DNA from: Sphingomonadales bacterium Ga0077559
GTDB taxonomy: Bacteria > Pseudomonadota > Alphaproteobacteria > Sphingomonadales > Sphingomonadaceae
NCBI GenBank assembly: GCA_001464315.1
Contig: LNFK01000044.1
Span: 62,001-126,000 of the forward strand
Direction: 5' to 3'
DNA length: 64,000 nt
Positions 36,173 to 45,094 of this stretch are shown here, in pieces. The position numbers and the translations under genes were made by a program. The first letter of the stretch is position 1; each line of letters starts with the position of its first letter. A model generated the notes under the pieces. The model saw nothing but the letters and a program-made list of their open reading frames with translations, ran no database searches and was not told the origin of the DNA.

Positions 36173-36799
36173 ATGAACGGCTGGTGGGACCGCCATGTTG
36201 TGCCACGCCTGATTGGCTGTGCCTGTCGTCAGCCTGCGGTCATGAAGGACCGCGCGAAGGTCGTGCCGCTCGCGTCGGGCGATGTACTCGAACTGGGTTG
36301 CGGCGGTGCAGCAAATCTCCAATATTATGACTGGTACAAAGTCAAACGGCTGTCAGGCGTCGACCCGTCGCCCGAATTGCTTGATCGCGCACAGAACGAG
36401 CTGGCCGCTTCGGGGCGGTCCGCCAATTTCGTGGCAGGCGTTGCAGAAGCGTTACCCTTTGCCAGCGGCAGCTTCGATACTGTGGTCACGACCTTCACTT
36501 TATGTTCGGTTCAGGACCCCATGGGGGCGCTTTCGGAGGCGCGGCGGGTGCTTAGGCCCGGCGGGAAACTGTTGTTTGTCGAGCATGGCCTCGCGCCAGA
36601 TGCTTCGCCCGCCAAATGGCAGGGGCGGATCGAACCGGTGTGGAAAAATATCGCCGGCGGTTGCCATTTGACCCGGCCGGTAACTCGGGCCATATCCGCC
36701 GCAGGCTTTGTTACCGATACACCGCAGGGCCATTATATGAAGAGGACACCGCGATGGCTGGGCTGGGTCGAATATGGCGAGGCACGATTGGCGTCTTAG
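36173..36799 (+). CDS. Class I SAM-dependent methyltransferase
   Basis: 208 aa from ATG 36173 (MNGWWDRHVVPRLIGCACRQ). SAM-binding motif I is VLELGCGGAANLQYYD, motif II SGVDPSPELLDRAQ, and the post-motif block is LPFASGSFDTVVTTFTLCSV, followed by RRVLRPGGKLLFVEHGLA. It belongs to the UbiE/COQ5-like small-molecule methyltransferase group (METTL7-like C-terminus YMKRTPRWLGW). The substrate is unknown. It sits between two GIN-domain genes and its 3' end overlaps the next gene start by 46 bases, suggesting co-translation. Confidence 0.88.
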   Translation: MNGWWDRHVVPRLIGCACRQPAVMKDRAKVVPLASGDVLELGCGGAANLQYYDWYKVKRLSGVDPSPELLDRAQNELAASGRSANFVAGVAEALPFASGSFDTVVTTFTLCSVQDPMGALSEARRVLRPGGKLLFVEHGLAPDASPAKWQGRIEPVWKNIAGGCHLTRPVTRAISAAGFVTDTPQGHYMKRTPRWLGWVEYGEARLAS

Positions 36800-37506
36800 C
36801 CGCGACATTGCTGGCGGGCAGCGTTACCGGTCAGGCGAACAAGCCTATCGAGCGTAAATTGCTGGTCGCAAGTTTCGAAAATATTGTCGTGATCGGCGAC
36901 ATCATAGTCACCGTGCAAACCGGCAAATCGCCGTCGGCCATCGCCAGCGGCGACAAGCGTGTGCTGGAATCGCTCAAACTTGAACGCATCGGCACAACCT
37001 TGCGCGTGCGTTTGCAGGACGTTGTGAACAACAATAAAGGTGTGCCGATTACCTCGCCGGTGCGCGTGGCATTAACAACGCAAGAAATCAAAGACATCAC
37101 GCTCAGCGGTAATGGCACGCTGACAGTGTCCGAGGTGAAACAGCAGGCGCTTGTCCGGCTGCTGATTGCTGGTAACGGCTCGGTCAGCATCGGGCGACTG
37201 TTGACCGACCAGTTTAATGCAACGATCAACGGAAATGGCAAAATCGATCTGGGTGGTGGCGCGGTGCGCGAGGGCCGGGTAACGGTTGACGGCGCAGGCA
37301 GCTTCGAAGGAGCAAAAACGAAAATGCGAAAATTGCGGCTTGAGCATATCGGCAACGCAATTTCGAACGCGACGGTTGAAGAAGGCACCGAAATTTTCAA
37401 TCAGGGTACGGGCAATATTACGATCGGCGGCAAGGGCACTTGTTTCATCAAGCAAGCGGGCAACGCCGCCATTAATTGCGCAAAAATCGATACGGCGAAC
37501 CGGTAA
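36754..37506 (+). CDS. Second GIN-domain (DUF2807) exported protein
   Basis: 250 aa from ATG 36754, within the end of the methyltransferase gene. An export signal is visible (GTIGVLAATLLAGSVTGQA). The mature part repeats short beta-helix turns: FENIVVIGDIIVTVQTGKSP, DITLSGNGTLTVSEV, LLIAGNGSVSIGRL, TINGNGKIDLGGG and TVDGAGSFEGA. Two Cys near the C-terminus (KGTCFIKQAGNAAINCAK) parallel the KCKSSSIGSGKINCG end of the first GIN protein. They are diverged paralogues. Followed 14 bases later by a DUF192 gene. Confidence 0.85.
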   Translation: MAGLGRIWRGTIGVLAATLLAGSVTGQANKPIERKLLVASFENIVVIGDIIVTVQTGKSPSAIASGDKRVLESLKLERIGTTLRVRLQDVVNNNKGVPITSPVRVALTTQEIKDITLSGNGTLTVSEVKQQALVRLLIAGNGSVSIGRLLTDQFNATINGNGKIDLGGGAVREGRVTVDGAGSFEGAKTKMRKLRLEHIGNAISNATVEEGTEIFNQGTGNITIGGKGTCFIKQAGNAAINCAKIDTANR

Positions 37507-37520
37507 AGAAGGACGGAAAA

Positions 37521-38027
37521 ATGGCAACGATGCTCAGAAGCTTCACGATGTTGGCGCTGGCCGCACTGGCTGCGTGCACGTTTCCGTCAAGTGGTGACAG
37601 CAAGCCAGCGGGGTGCATAGCAGGCGAAGACAAAGGACAGTCGGCTGCCGGGTTACAACAGGTCATGCTCTGCGTGACCAGCGGCACCAAAACCCATGCA
37701 TTCACCACCGAAGTCGCAAAAACTTCTATGGAGCAAGCCAAGGGCATGATGTTCCGTACCGAAATGCCCGACAATACAGCGATGCTGTTCCCCTTCCCGC
37801 AGCCCAAGCCCGCCAGCTTCTGGATGAAGAATACGGTGATCCCGCTCGATATCATTTTCATCCGCCCCAATGGCACGATCGAGAGTATCGCAGAAAATGC
37901 GGTGCCTTATTCGACAGCCCCGGTTGAATCGGGCGAACCGGTTGGCGCAGTGCTCGAACTGCGCGGGGGGCTGGCCGCAGAGCTTGGCATTAACTCAGGC
38001 GACAAGGTTGTCTGGCAGGGCAAATAG
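37521..38027 (+). CDS. DUF192 domain-containing lipoprotein
   Basis: 168 aa from ATG 37521, with aagga seven bases upstream. A lipoprotein-like signal (MLALAALAAC) leads to a DUF192 domain (~50-165): GMMFRTEMPDNTAMLFPFPQ, then FWMKNTVIPLDIIFIRPNGT and VGAVLELRGGLAAELGINSG. DUF192 proteins are small periplasmic or cytoplasmic beta-proteins of unknown function. The family pattern is complete. Likely part of the same transcript as the GIN genes. Confidence 0.92.
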   Translation: MATMLRSFTMLALAALAACTFPSSGDSKPAGCIAGEDKGQSAAGLQQVMLCVTSGTKTHAFTTEVAKTSMEQAKGMMFRTEMPDNTAMLFPFPQPKPASFWMKNTVIPLDIIFIRPNGTIESIAENAVPYSTAPVESGEPVGAVLELRGGLAAELGINSGDKVVWQGK

Positions 38028-38074
38028 CCAAATAGGGATTGCGCGGCTGCGCGCTTCGCCCTAATCGCTGCGCC

Positions 38075-38461
38075 ATGGGAATCCTAGGAAAAATCTTCAC
38101 CTGGTGGGACGGCGCCACCATTGGCACAGCGCTGTATAGTTGGCGCAAGGGCACGGCCTTCGGCGAAGATGACGCCGGCAACAAATATTATCAGACCGCA
38201 GACGGCAAGCGCCGTTGGGTCATCTATAATGGCGCGAATGACGCTAGCCGCGTTTCGCCCGACTGGCATGGCTGGTTGCACGGCACGCATGATGGGAAAC
38301 CAGAAGATTATTTGCCGCCGGTGCGCGGGTTCGAAGCGCCCGCGATCCCCAATTTGACCGGCACGCAAGCCGCCTATCGCCCAGCCGGTGCCATCGAGCG
38401 AGGCGGACATCGCGCGCGGTCAACCGGCGATTACGAGGCATGGAGCCCCGACGCAGCATGA
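38075..38461 (+). CDS. NADH:ubiquinone oxidoreductase subunit NDUFA12 homologue
   Basis: 128 aa from ATG 38075. The family start MGILGKIFTWWDGATIGTAL and the signatures GEDDAGNKYYQ, RRWVIYNG and ASRVSPDWHGWLHGTHDG match the accessory NDUFA12 (17.2-kDa) subunit of complex I. Alphaproteobacteria share this subunit with mitochondria. It caps the peripheral arm on the cytoplasmic face. The gene lies apart from the nuo operon, here coupled by an ATGA overlap to a DUF2155 gene, an arrangement recurrent in alphaproteobacteria. Confidence 0.95.
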   Translation: MGILGKIFTWWDGATIGTALYSWRKGTAFGEDDAGNKYYQTADGKRRWVIYNGANDASRVSPDWHGWLHGTHDGKPEDYLPPVRGFEAPAIPNLTGTQAAYRPAGAIERGGHRARSTGDYEAWSPDAA

Positions 38462-39111
38462 CTCGGCGCTGCGGCATGACACCGCGCCGCAGCCTGTTGC
38501 TGATGCCGCTGATTGCGGCATCGCTGGGCGGTTGCGATATGCTCGGCACGACAAGCGACGCACCCCCTGCTCCTGCGAAAACAGGCAAGGCGCAGCCGAC
38601 GAATGACAAGATTGCGGTTGCAGAAGGCAATAGCATCGGCACGCCAATGGCCGAGCGTGTGGCCGTTCTGGGCTTGCTGAACAAGCGCAACGGCCAGACC
38701 CGCGATATCGAACTAAAGCCCGGCGAAGCCATCCGCTTTGGTAAGGTCGTTGTCCGTCTACGCGCGTGCGAGAAAACCGCACCATGGGAGACCTATCCCG
38801 ATCAGGGCGCTTTCGTCCAATTGCTCGTCAACGAACGGCCGCCGGGAACCAGCGAGGCGGAGCGTTGGCGGCAGGTATTTTCAGGCTGGCTGTTCAAGGA
38901 AAATCCGGCGGCAAATGTCGTTGAACATCCGATTTACGACGTCTGGGTCAAAAGCTGCAAGATGAGCTTCCCCGGCGAAGAAGAAGCGCTCGAGGAGAAA
39001 TCGGGTGATGCCGCGCCGGCCGCCAAAGCTCGGTCGAGAGCGCCCCAGACGCCAGCGCCTGCTGCACCGGCCGCTGATGAAGGCGACGGCGCGGATACGA
39101 CCGAGGCCTGA
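38458..39111 (+). CDS. DUF2155 domain-containing lipoprotein
   Basis: 217 aa from ATG 38458. A lipoprotein signal (LLLMPLIAASLGGC) and a linker precede the DUF2155 domain (~65-175): VAVLGLLNKRNGQTRDIELK, VVVRLRACEKTAPWETYPDQ, AFVQLLVNER, VFSGWLFKENPAANVVEHPI and YDVWVKSCK. The C-terminal ~40 residues are low-complexity Ala/Pro/Glu and lie antisense to the aat 3' end for 178 bases. Function unknown. The four-base overlap with the NDUFA12 gene suggests co-translation. Confidence 0.92.
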   Translation: MTRRCGMTPRRSLLLMPLIAASLGGCDMLGTTSDAPPAPAKTGKAQPTNDKIAVAEGNSIGTPMAERVAVLGLLNKRNGQTRDIELKPGEAIRFGKVVVRLRACEKTAPWETYPDQGAFVQLLVNERPPGTSEAERWRQVFSGWLFKENPAANVVEHPIYDVWVKSCKMSFPGEEEALEEKSGDAAPAAKARSRAPQTPAPAAPAADEGDGADTTEA

Positions 39112-39740
39112 TATTCGTGGCTCAATGCAGCCTCAAGCCGGTCCAGATATTCTTCTTGGGCGATTTCAATAGCGCCAAGGCTAGCCAGATGGTCGGTCAT
39201 GAATTGACAATCGAGCAATTCGAACCCGCCGATTCTCATACGCGCGACCAAATATGCCAGTGCGACCTTCGACGCATCGGTGGCCTTGGAAAACATGCTT
39301 TCGCCGAAAAATGCCCGGCCCATTGCGAGCCCGTACAGTCCGCCGACAAGCTCACCGTCCAGCCAGCATTCCACGCTATGCGCCTGCCCTATGCTGTGCA
39401 GCGCGCAAAACGCGTCCTCGATATCGGGATTGATCCAGGTTTCGCGTCGGCCTTCGCGAGACTCTGCGCACATAGCGATAACGCGGGCGAATACCGTGTC
39501 CGCCGTGACGACAAACCGGTCCTGACGGATCGTTTTTGCCAAGGATTTTGACAATCTGAACCCTTCTAACGGCAATATCGCACGCTGCTCGGGCTCTATC
39601 CAGAATGTATCGGGATCGTCGCGCGCATCGGACATCGGGAAAATGCCATTAGCATAGGCGCGCATCAGCAAATCCAGATTAATCGGCAATGGTAATCCCT
39701 TCCGCGCGCACCCTATCTCGAATTGCGCCCGCACATGCAA
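38934..39740 (-). CDS. aat: Leucyl/phenylalanyl-tRNA--protein transferase
   Basis: 268 aa. The core (~20-215) is standard: LLMRAYANGIFPMSD, FWIEPEQRAILPLEGFRLSK, ETWINPDIEDAFCALHSIGQ, AHSVECWLDGELVGGLYGLA, and FFGESMFSKATDASKVAL. It attaches Leu or Phe to proteins with N-terminal Lys or Arg, marking them for ClpAP. The last ~55 residues are an Ala/Ser-rich extension not needed in the usual ~200-235-aa enzyme; this portion is antisense to the DUF2155 gene. Start at ATG 39740 or nearby. Confidence 0.93.
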   Translation of the reverse strand: MHVRAQFEIGCARKGLPLPINLDLLMRAYANGIFPMSDARDDPDTFWIEPEQRAILPLEGFRLSKSLAKTIRQDRFVVTADTVFARVIAMCAESREGRRETWINPDIEDAFCALHSIGQAHSVECWLDGELVGGLYGLAMGRAFFGESMFSKATDASKVALAYLVARMRIGGFELLDCQFMTDHLASLGAIEIAQEEYLDRLEAALSHEYQASVVSAPSPSSAAGAAGAGVWGALDRALAAGAASPDFSSSASSSPGKLILQLLTQTS

Positions 39741-39835
39741 TGGATTATAGCCTAGTCTTCAGCCCCCGGCAGCGATGAGTCCATGGACCACCTCCGCCGG
39801 GGATTATTGTTTCAAGCACAGCCCAAGGACCGCCC

Positions 39836-40615
39836 ATGACCCGCCGCCGCAAAATTTACGAAGGCAAGGCCAAGATACTTTATGAGGGTCCCGAACCCGG
39901 CACATTGATCCAATATTTCAAGGATGATGCGACCGCATTCAACGCCCAGAAAAAGGGCACGATTGCGGGCAAGGGCGTTATCAATAATCGCGTGTCTGAA
40001 CATGTTTTTACGCGGCTCAGCCATATTGGCATCCCGACCCATTTCATACGCCGCCTGAACATGCGCGAGCAATTGATCCGTCAGGTTGAGATTGTTCCCA
40101 TCGAGATCATCGTGCGCAACGTCGCTGCTGGAACGCTCTCCAAGCGTTTGGGAATCGAAGAAGGTACGCCGCTGCCGCACACCTTGCTCGAATATTGCTA
40201 CAAGGATGATGCGCTCGGGGATCCGTTGATCGCCGAAGAACATATCGCGTGCTTTGGCTGGGCCAGTCAGGAAGAGATGCAGGATATCTCCTCAATGGCA
40301 ATCCGCATCAACGACTTCATGTGCGGCATGTTTGCCGGCATCGGAATCCGGCTGGTGGATTTCAAGCTTGAGTTCGGTCGTCTTTTCGACGGCGATTTCT
40401 CGCGGATCATATTGGCCGACGAAATCAGCCCCGATGGATGCCGCCTGTGGGACATCGAAACCGGCGAGAAACTCGACAAGGACCGTTTCCGCCGCGATCT
40501 GGGCGGCGAAGCCGAAGCTTATCAGGAAGTTGCCCGCCGTCTGGGCCTGATGCCCGAGGAAACCGAAGGCGCTGTGCTCGATATGGTCAGCCACCGGTTA
40601 CGCAAGGGCAAATAA
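39836..40615 (+). CDS. purC: Phosphoribosylaminoimidazole-succinocarboxamide synthase
   Basis: 259 aa. SAICAR synthetase signatures: [20 protein letters not shown] at the N-terminus (ATP loop), [20 protein letters not shown], and the Asp-rich [20 protein letters not shown] with [14 protein letters not shown]. It joins aspartate to CAIR with ATP in purine synthesis. The gene starts after aaggaccgcc. purS and purQ lie 3 kb downstream, separated by an M16 peptidase and a small membrane gene, so the cluster is interrupted. Confidence 0.97.
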   Translation: MTRRRKIYEGKAKILYEGPEPGTLIQYFKDDATAFNAQKKGTIAGKGVINNRVSEHVFTRLSHIGIPTHFIRRLNMREQLIRQVEIVPIEIIVRNVAAGTLSKRLGIEEGTPLPHTLLEYCYKDDALGDPLIAEEHIACFGWASQEEMQDISSMAIRINDFMCGMFAGIGIRLVDFKLEFGRLFDGDFSRIILADEISPDGCRLWDIETGEKLDKDRFRRDLGGEAEAYQEVARRLGLMPEETEGAVLDMVSHRLRKGK

Positions 40616-40621
40616 GCCGAA

Positions 40622-43507
40622 GTGATACGAGGTGCATTTACTGCAGGGATAGTTTCGGCGCTGCTGATGCTCGGCAGCCCGGCCAGCGCCGGGCAAGCGC
40701 CTGATGGTGCAGCGCGTGCCGCGCCTTGGAACGCCGAAACATCGGATCTCGAACCCGATAGCAGCATCGTCTACGGCAAATTATCCAATGGCCTGCGCTA
40801 CGCCATCCGGCCCAACCAGCGCCCGCAGAATCAGGTCATCGTTCGAATGGCTATCGATTTCGGGTCGGCGGCCGAGGCCGATGACGAACAAGGGCTTGCC
40901 CATTTTATCGAACATATGGCGTTCAACGGCAGCAATAATGTGCCCGAGGGCGACATGGTCAAAATGCTTGAGCGGCTTGGCCTATCCTTTGGCGCGGATA
41001 CCAATGCATCGACGGGTTATACGCAGACGCAGTATAAGCTAGACCTGCCCAAAGCCGACCCAGCGCTGATCGAACGCGCACTGTTCCTGATGCGCGAAAC
41101 GGCTAGCGAAATTCAGTTCAATGCGCAGGCAGTGAACCGCGAGCGCGGCGTCGTCATCGCTGAAAAGCGGCAAGGCGAAAATTTTAGCTTTCAGAGCGCG
41201 CGCGCCGCCAACAATCTGTTCTACCCTGACACTTTTTATTCGACGCGCTATCCGATTGGTCAACAGTCCGTTCTGGAAAATGCGCCTGCGGAGAGGTTGA
41301 AGGCGCTGTACCGCAAATATTATCGCCCCGACCGGACAACAATCATACTCGTTGGCCCGATCAATGTAGCCGCTGCCGAACGCGAGATCATCGCGAAGTT
41401 TGCAAGTTGGCAAAATGACGGCCCGCCTTTGGGCGACATCGACACTTGCGCGCTTGATCCAGGCAGACAAGCTGCTGCTGATAGCTTCATCCATCCCAAG
41501 ATTAGTGAAGCCATTTCGGTCCAGCAGATGATCGCCGATCAGAAGCGGCCTGACACTATCGAACGCGCGATGCTCCAACTGAAGATGCAAATCGCGTCGA
41601 GCATCATTTCGCAGCGGATGAGCCGCCGTTCGCGCGAGGCCGATATGCCCTTTCTGGGAGGCGGCATCAGCTTTGGACTGAATTTATGCGAACAATATGT
41701 CCGCGTGGGTTTCAGCGTTTCGGGAAAAGACGGAAGCTGGAACACGGTGCTACCCTTCGCCGAACAGATCGTTCGCCAAGCCACCGAGTTTGGTTTCAGC
41801 GAGGCCGAGATATCCGAGCAGGTCAAACGGCTTGATACAGCTTATGAAAACGCTGCACGCGGAGAAGCAACGCGGCCAAGTCTCGCAATCGCCAACGAAT
41901 TGGTTACTCTTGATAATGATGTCCTGAATTCTGCAGTCTATCGGCAATTGCTATGGCGCCAACTGCGTCCGTTCATGACCTCACAGTCAATCCACAGTGA
42001 ATTTGCCAAATGGTTCGGGCAGCTTGACCGTCCCCTCATGTTCCTGACGACAAAAGTTACCGACGGCATAAAGCCCGATCAGATTCTGGCCGCCTATAAT
42101 GCAAGCCGAAACATCGCGGTTGCGCCGCCCCCCGGCCGTGCGCAGCAGGAGTTTGCCTATACCGACTTTGGCCCGGCAGGATCAGTGGTCGAAGACACCG
42201 TCATTGCAGATTTGGGTATCCGCACGATCCGTTTTACCAACGGCACGTTGCTCAACCTCAAGAAGACCGATTTCGAAGATAACCGAATCCGTTATGCATT
42301 GCGCATTGATGGCGGCGAGCTTCACTTCGGTAAGGACAACGCCGCGTTATCCCGGCTGATGTCGGGCGCTTATGTGTCAGGCGGATTGCAGGAGCACGAT
42401 ATCGAAGATCTGCGGTCGATCCTTGCAGGGACAACGGTGTCGGCAGGATTTGGTGTTGCAGACAATTATTTCGGCAGTGCCGGCGTGATTGCGCCTGTCG
42501 ATCTCGAACGGCAGCTTCAGGTGATGGCGGCCTATACCAAATTTCCGGCTTATTCGGAAAACGCGCTGCGCCTGTTCCGCCGTCCGCTGCCCGAGAGCTA
42601 TGCCCGGCTCGATGCCACCCCGGTCTCGGCGCTTGGCGTTGCCGCACCGCGTATCATGACCGATAACGACCCACGATTCAGTCTGGAGCCGTTGGAAACG
42701 ATGGGCACGGTTGATTTCGCGATGCTCAAAAATGCGCTCGGCGACGCGTTGTTAGCCAACCGGCTTGAAATCGCGCTGGTCGGCGACATCGACGAGGATG
42801 CTGCCATCGCCAGCGTTGCCCGCACCTTCGGCGCGCTGGCTCCGCGCAAAATGGCGGGCGATGACTTTACCGAAGCGCTCAAAACCAAATGGTCATCGGC
42901 AAAGGGCAATTTCGACATATCGCACAAGGGCGAGGCCAATCAATTGGCGTGGCGGCGGGTCTGGACCACGACCGATGATCGCGACCAAAAGGTCGCGCAG
43001 GGTATGGATTTGCTCGCGCGCATCGTAACCGTGCGGTTGATCGATGAACTGCGAGAAAAGCTTGGCGCAACGTATGGCGGCGGATCGAATTCGAGCATGT
43101 CGGCAATCTATCCCGGGCGGGGCACCTTCACCATCGCTACCAGCGGCGACCCCAAGGACCTTGCCGCCATCGAGGCCGCCGTTGACGGTATTATTGCCGA
43201 AATCTTGGCTGCACCTGCCGAGGCCGACCTCTTCGAACGCGCGCGCAAACCGGTGCTTGAAAGCTACGCCGACTGGCGCATCCGCAACGATACGTGGATC
43301 GGTGTCGCTGCCGAGGCGCAGACGAACGCGGCTAGGCTCGATCGTTTCCGCAGCAGCGAAGACAGTTTCAAGTCGATTACGTCCGAATATGTCTGGGAGT
43401 TGGCGAAACTATGGTTGGGTAAGCCCGCGCAATTCACGTTCCGAGCATTACCCGCTGATCTCATAGATGCCGGCGCGGCAAATCAAATGACTGCGCCGAC
43501 TAAATAA
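40622..43507 (+). CDS. M16 family zinc metallopeptidase (pitrilysin-like, exported)
   Basis: 961 aa from GTG 40622, six bases after purC. A signal peptide (AGIVSALLMLGSPASA) precedes two M16 halves. The zinc motif HxxEH is intact: LAHFIEHMAFNGS, with the third ligand Glu expected in the RGVVIAEKRQGE region. The C-terminal half is inactive-type, with RLIDELREKLGATYGGGSNS, the R-Y/GAxY substrate-binding segment. It probably degrades peptides in the periplasm or at the outer membrane. Gene placement between pur genes has no obvious metabolic logic. Confidence 0.93.
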   Translation: MIRGAFTAGIVSALLMLGSPASAGQAPDGAARAAPWNAETSDLEPDSSIVYGKLSNGLRYAIRPNQRPQNQVIVRMAIDFGSAAEADDEQGLAHFIEHMAFNGSNNVPEGDMVKMLERLGLSFGADTNASTGYTQTQYKLDLPKADPALIERALFLMRETASEIQFNAQAVNRERGVVIAEKRQGENFSFQSARAANNLFYPDTFYSTRYPIGQQSVLENAPAERLKALYRKYYRPDRTTIILVGPINVAAAEREIIAKFASWQNDGPPLGDIDTCALDPGRQAAADSFIHPKISEAISVQQMIADQKRPDTIERAMLQLKMQIASSIISQRMSRRSREADMPFLGGGISFGLNLCEQYVRVGFSVSGKDGSWNTVLPFAEQIVRQATEFGFSEAEISEQVKRLDTAYENAARGEATRPSLAIANELVTLDNDVLNSAVYRQLLWRQLRPFMTSQSIHSEFAKWFGQLDRPLMFLTTKVTDGIKPDQILAAYNASRNIAVAPPPGRAQQEFAYTDFGPAGSVVEDTVIADLGIRTIRFTNGTLLNLKKTDFEDNRIRYALRIDGGELHFGKDNAALSRLMSGAYVSGGLQEHDIEDLRSILAGTTVSAGFGVADNYFGSAGVIAPVDLERQLQVMAAYTKFPAYSENALRLFRRPLPESYARLDATPVSALGVAAPRIMTDNDPRFSLEPLETMGTVDFAMLKNALGDALLANRLEIALVGDIDEDAAIASVARTFGALAPRKMAGDDFTEALKTKWSSAKGNFDISHKGEANQLAWRRVWTTTDDRDQKVAQGMDLLARIVTVRLIDELREKLGATYGGGSNSSMSAIYPGRGTFTIATSGDPKDLAAIEAAVDGIIAEILAAPAEADLFERARKPVLESYADWRIRNDTWIGVAAEAQTNAARLDRFRSSEDSFKSITSEYVWELAKLWLGKPAQFTFRALPADLIDAGAANQMTAPTK

Positions 43508-43660
43508 TCAGCCTTTGGTTTTATACCCGCAGACAATGCCCAGAATGAAAGAGAGGAACAGCCCAAGCTGAACCTCGTCACTGGGAATTCCGCTCCAACC
43601 AAAAAGCTCGTGGCCAAAGGCGAACAGCCCGATAAACATTGCAGTTGCCAAACCGACCAT
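43508..43660 (-). CDS. Small membrane protein, 50 aa
   Basis: ATG 43658-43660 with an excellent ribosome site (ggagga, 5 bases upstream) opens a 50-codon frame ending at 43508. The product begins MVGLATAMFIGLFAFGHELF, has a second hydrophobic stretch (LGLFLSFILGIVCGY) and ends KTKG. Two short membrane segments separated by an acidic loop (PSDEVQ) are evident. No annotated family recognised. Lies antisense between the M16 peptidase gene and purS, starting its coding one base after the M16 stop. Confidence 0.7.
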   Translation of the reverse strand: MVGLATAMFIGLFAFGHELFGWSGIPSDEVQLGLFLSFILGIVCGYKTKG

Positions 43661-43841
43661 AGGGTCCTCCGACCGGCGAAATTGCCATCACCAACCAACT
43701 GTGGTGAACGGGTGTAGACCGGTTACCATCAAGGCAGCGTTGCCGAACATGGTTAAAATCCGGTTACCGGCCATCTCGCCCCTTGTTTCACCGGATGCGC
43801 GTTCTATAGGGGTGCGAACGGCTAGCAGCACAGGTGTCAAC

Positions 43842-44072
43842 ATGAAAACCCGCGTCTTCGTAACCTTAAAAAACGGCGTTCTCGACCCGCAGGGCAAGGC
43901 TATCCACCACGCGCTAGAAGGTCTTGGATTTTCGGGCGTTCACGATGTCCGCGCGGGACGGCTTATCGAAATCGAGCACGAACCTGACGTTTCCAAAGCT
44001 GATTTAGAAGCGATGTGCAGCAAGTTGCTAGCCAATATGGTCATCGAGAATTTCGAGATCGAGCAAGCCTGA
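43842..44072 (+). CDS. purS: Phosphoribosylformylglycinamidine synthase subunit PurS
   Basis: 76 aa starting at ATG 43842: [20 protein letters not shown], typical of PurS, followed by [20 protein letters not shown]. PurS dimerises and bridges PurL and PurQ in the FGAM synthetase complex. Its stop overlaps the purQ start (TGATG), so the two are co-translated. An upstream in-frame extension to 43701 is not conserved-looking. Confidence 0.95.
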   Translation: MKTRVFVTLKNGVLDPQGKAIHHALEGLGFSGVHDVRAGRLIEIEHEPDVSKADLEAMCSKLLANMVIENFEIEQA

Positions 44073-44737
44073 TGCGCGCGGCCGTCATACAATTTCCCGG
44101 CTCCAACTGCGACCGCGATATGGCGGTTGCGATCCGCGATGTGATGGGCGCTGATACCAGCCTTGTCTGGCACCGGGCGAGCGAACTGCCGCAAGGCCTC
44201 GACCTAATCGCCATTCCTGGAGGCTTTTCCTATGGCGACTACCTGCGCTCCGGCGCAATGGCCGCGCGGTCGCCTGTTATGCAAGCAGTCGTTGAAGCCG
44301 CAGGGCGCGGCGTGCCGGTGCTGGGCGTGTGCAACGGCTTTCAGATACTGACCGAGGCGGGACTGTTACCCGGCGCACTGATGCGAAATGCGGGCATCCG
44401 CTTTGTTTGCCGGAAGGTGACACTGAAAGTCGAAAACAACCAGTCGATATTCACCGGCGGCTATGATTCAGGCGAGGAAATCAGCATTCCGGTTGCCCAC
44501 CATGATGGCAATTATTTCGCAGATGATGCCACATTGAACCAGCTTGAGGGCGAAGGCCGCGTCGCGTTTCGCTATGCCGAGCCTGTAAACGGCTCGTCGC
44601 GCAATATAGCAGGCATAATAAACGATGCAGGCAATGTGCTCGGCATGATGCCTCACCCCGAACGCATGATAGAGGCAGTACATGGCGGATCGGACGGTCG
44701 CAGGCTTTTCGAAGGATTAATCCGCGAGATCGCCTGA
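44072..44737 (+). CDS. purQ: Phosphoribosylformylglycinamidine synthase subunit PurQ
   Basis: 221 aa from ATG 44072. A class I glutamine amidotransferase: [20 protein letters not shown] at the start, oxyanion region [18 protein letters not shown], nucleophile elbow [10 protein letters not shown] and the His/Glu pair in MMPHPERM. It supplies ammonia from glutamine to PurL. Full length for the PurQ type used with PurS. purL is not in the window downstream. Its 3' end overlaps the convergent membrane protein gene by 21 bases. Confidence 0.97.
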   Translation: MRAAVIQFPGSNCDRDMAVAIRDVMGADTSLVWHRASELPQGLDLIAIPGGFSYGDYLRSGAMAARSPVMQAVVEAAGRGVPVLGVCNGFQILTEAGLLPGALMRNAGIRFVCRKVTLKVENNQSIFTGGYDSGEEISIPVAHHDGNYFADDATLNQLEGEGRVAFRYAEPVNGSSRNIAGIINDAGNVLGMMPHPERMIEAVHGGSDGRRLFEGLIREIA

Positions 44738-45094
44738 TATTTCCGAATCCGTGTGTATTTTCTTCGCGCGCGGAGGAAATAGAAAACGCCCGAGCACAAC
44801 GATCACCGTCGGCCACAGCATTGTGTTATAAAGATCGTGCATGGCCGCATCGATATTTGCCTCACCTGGTGCCAGCCCTTTGAAATCGGCATATTCGTTG
44901 AACAATTCGGCGACACAGACGATCAGCCAGCACCAGATGCTGTCCGGTCGCCGTCGTAATAGGATAGCCGACCCAAACAGGATCAGTATCGACCCATGGA
45001 CGTGCATGGCATCATTGGTCAGGCCGACAAATTCGATCAGCTGTGCTTTATAACCTATCCAAAGTTCGGCCAATTCTTGCAATTGTTGGTTCAT
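44717..45094 (-). CDS. Hypothetical small membrane protein
   Basis: 125 aa with three hydrophobic segments: [38 protein letters not shown] and [20 protein letters not shown]. The N-terminus is soluble ([20 protein letters not shown]) and the tail charged. Proteins of this type recur in sphingomonads next to varied genes; no function is known to me. Its start overlaps the stop of the upstream queuosine-precursor transporter gene by one base, so it is co-transcribed with it. Confidence 0.8.
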   Translation of the reverse strand: MNQQLQELAELWIGYKAQLIEFVGLTNDAMHVHGSILILFGSAILLRRRPDSIWCWLIVCVAELFNEYADFKGLAPGEANIDAAMHDLYNTMLWPTVIVVLGRFLFPPRAKKIHTDSEISGDLAD

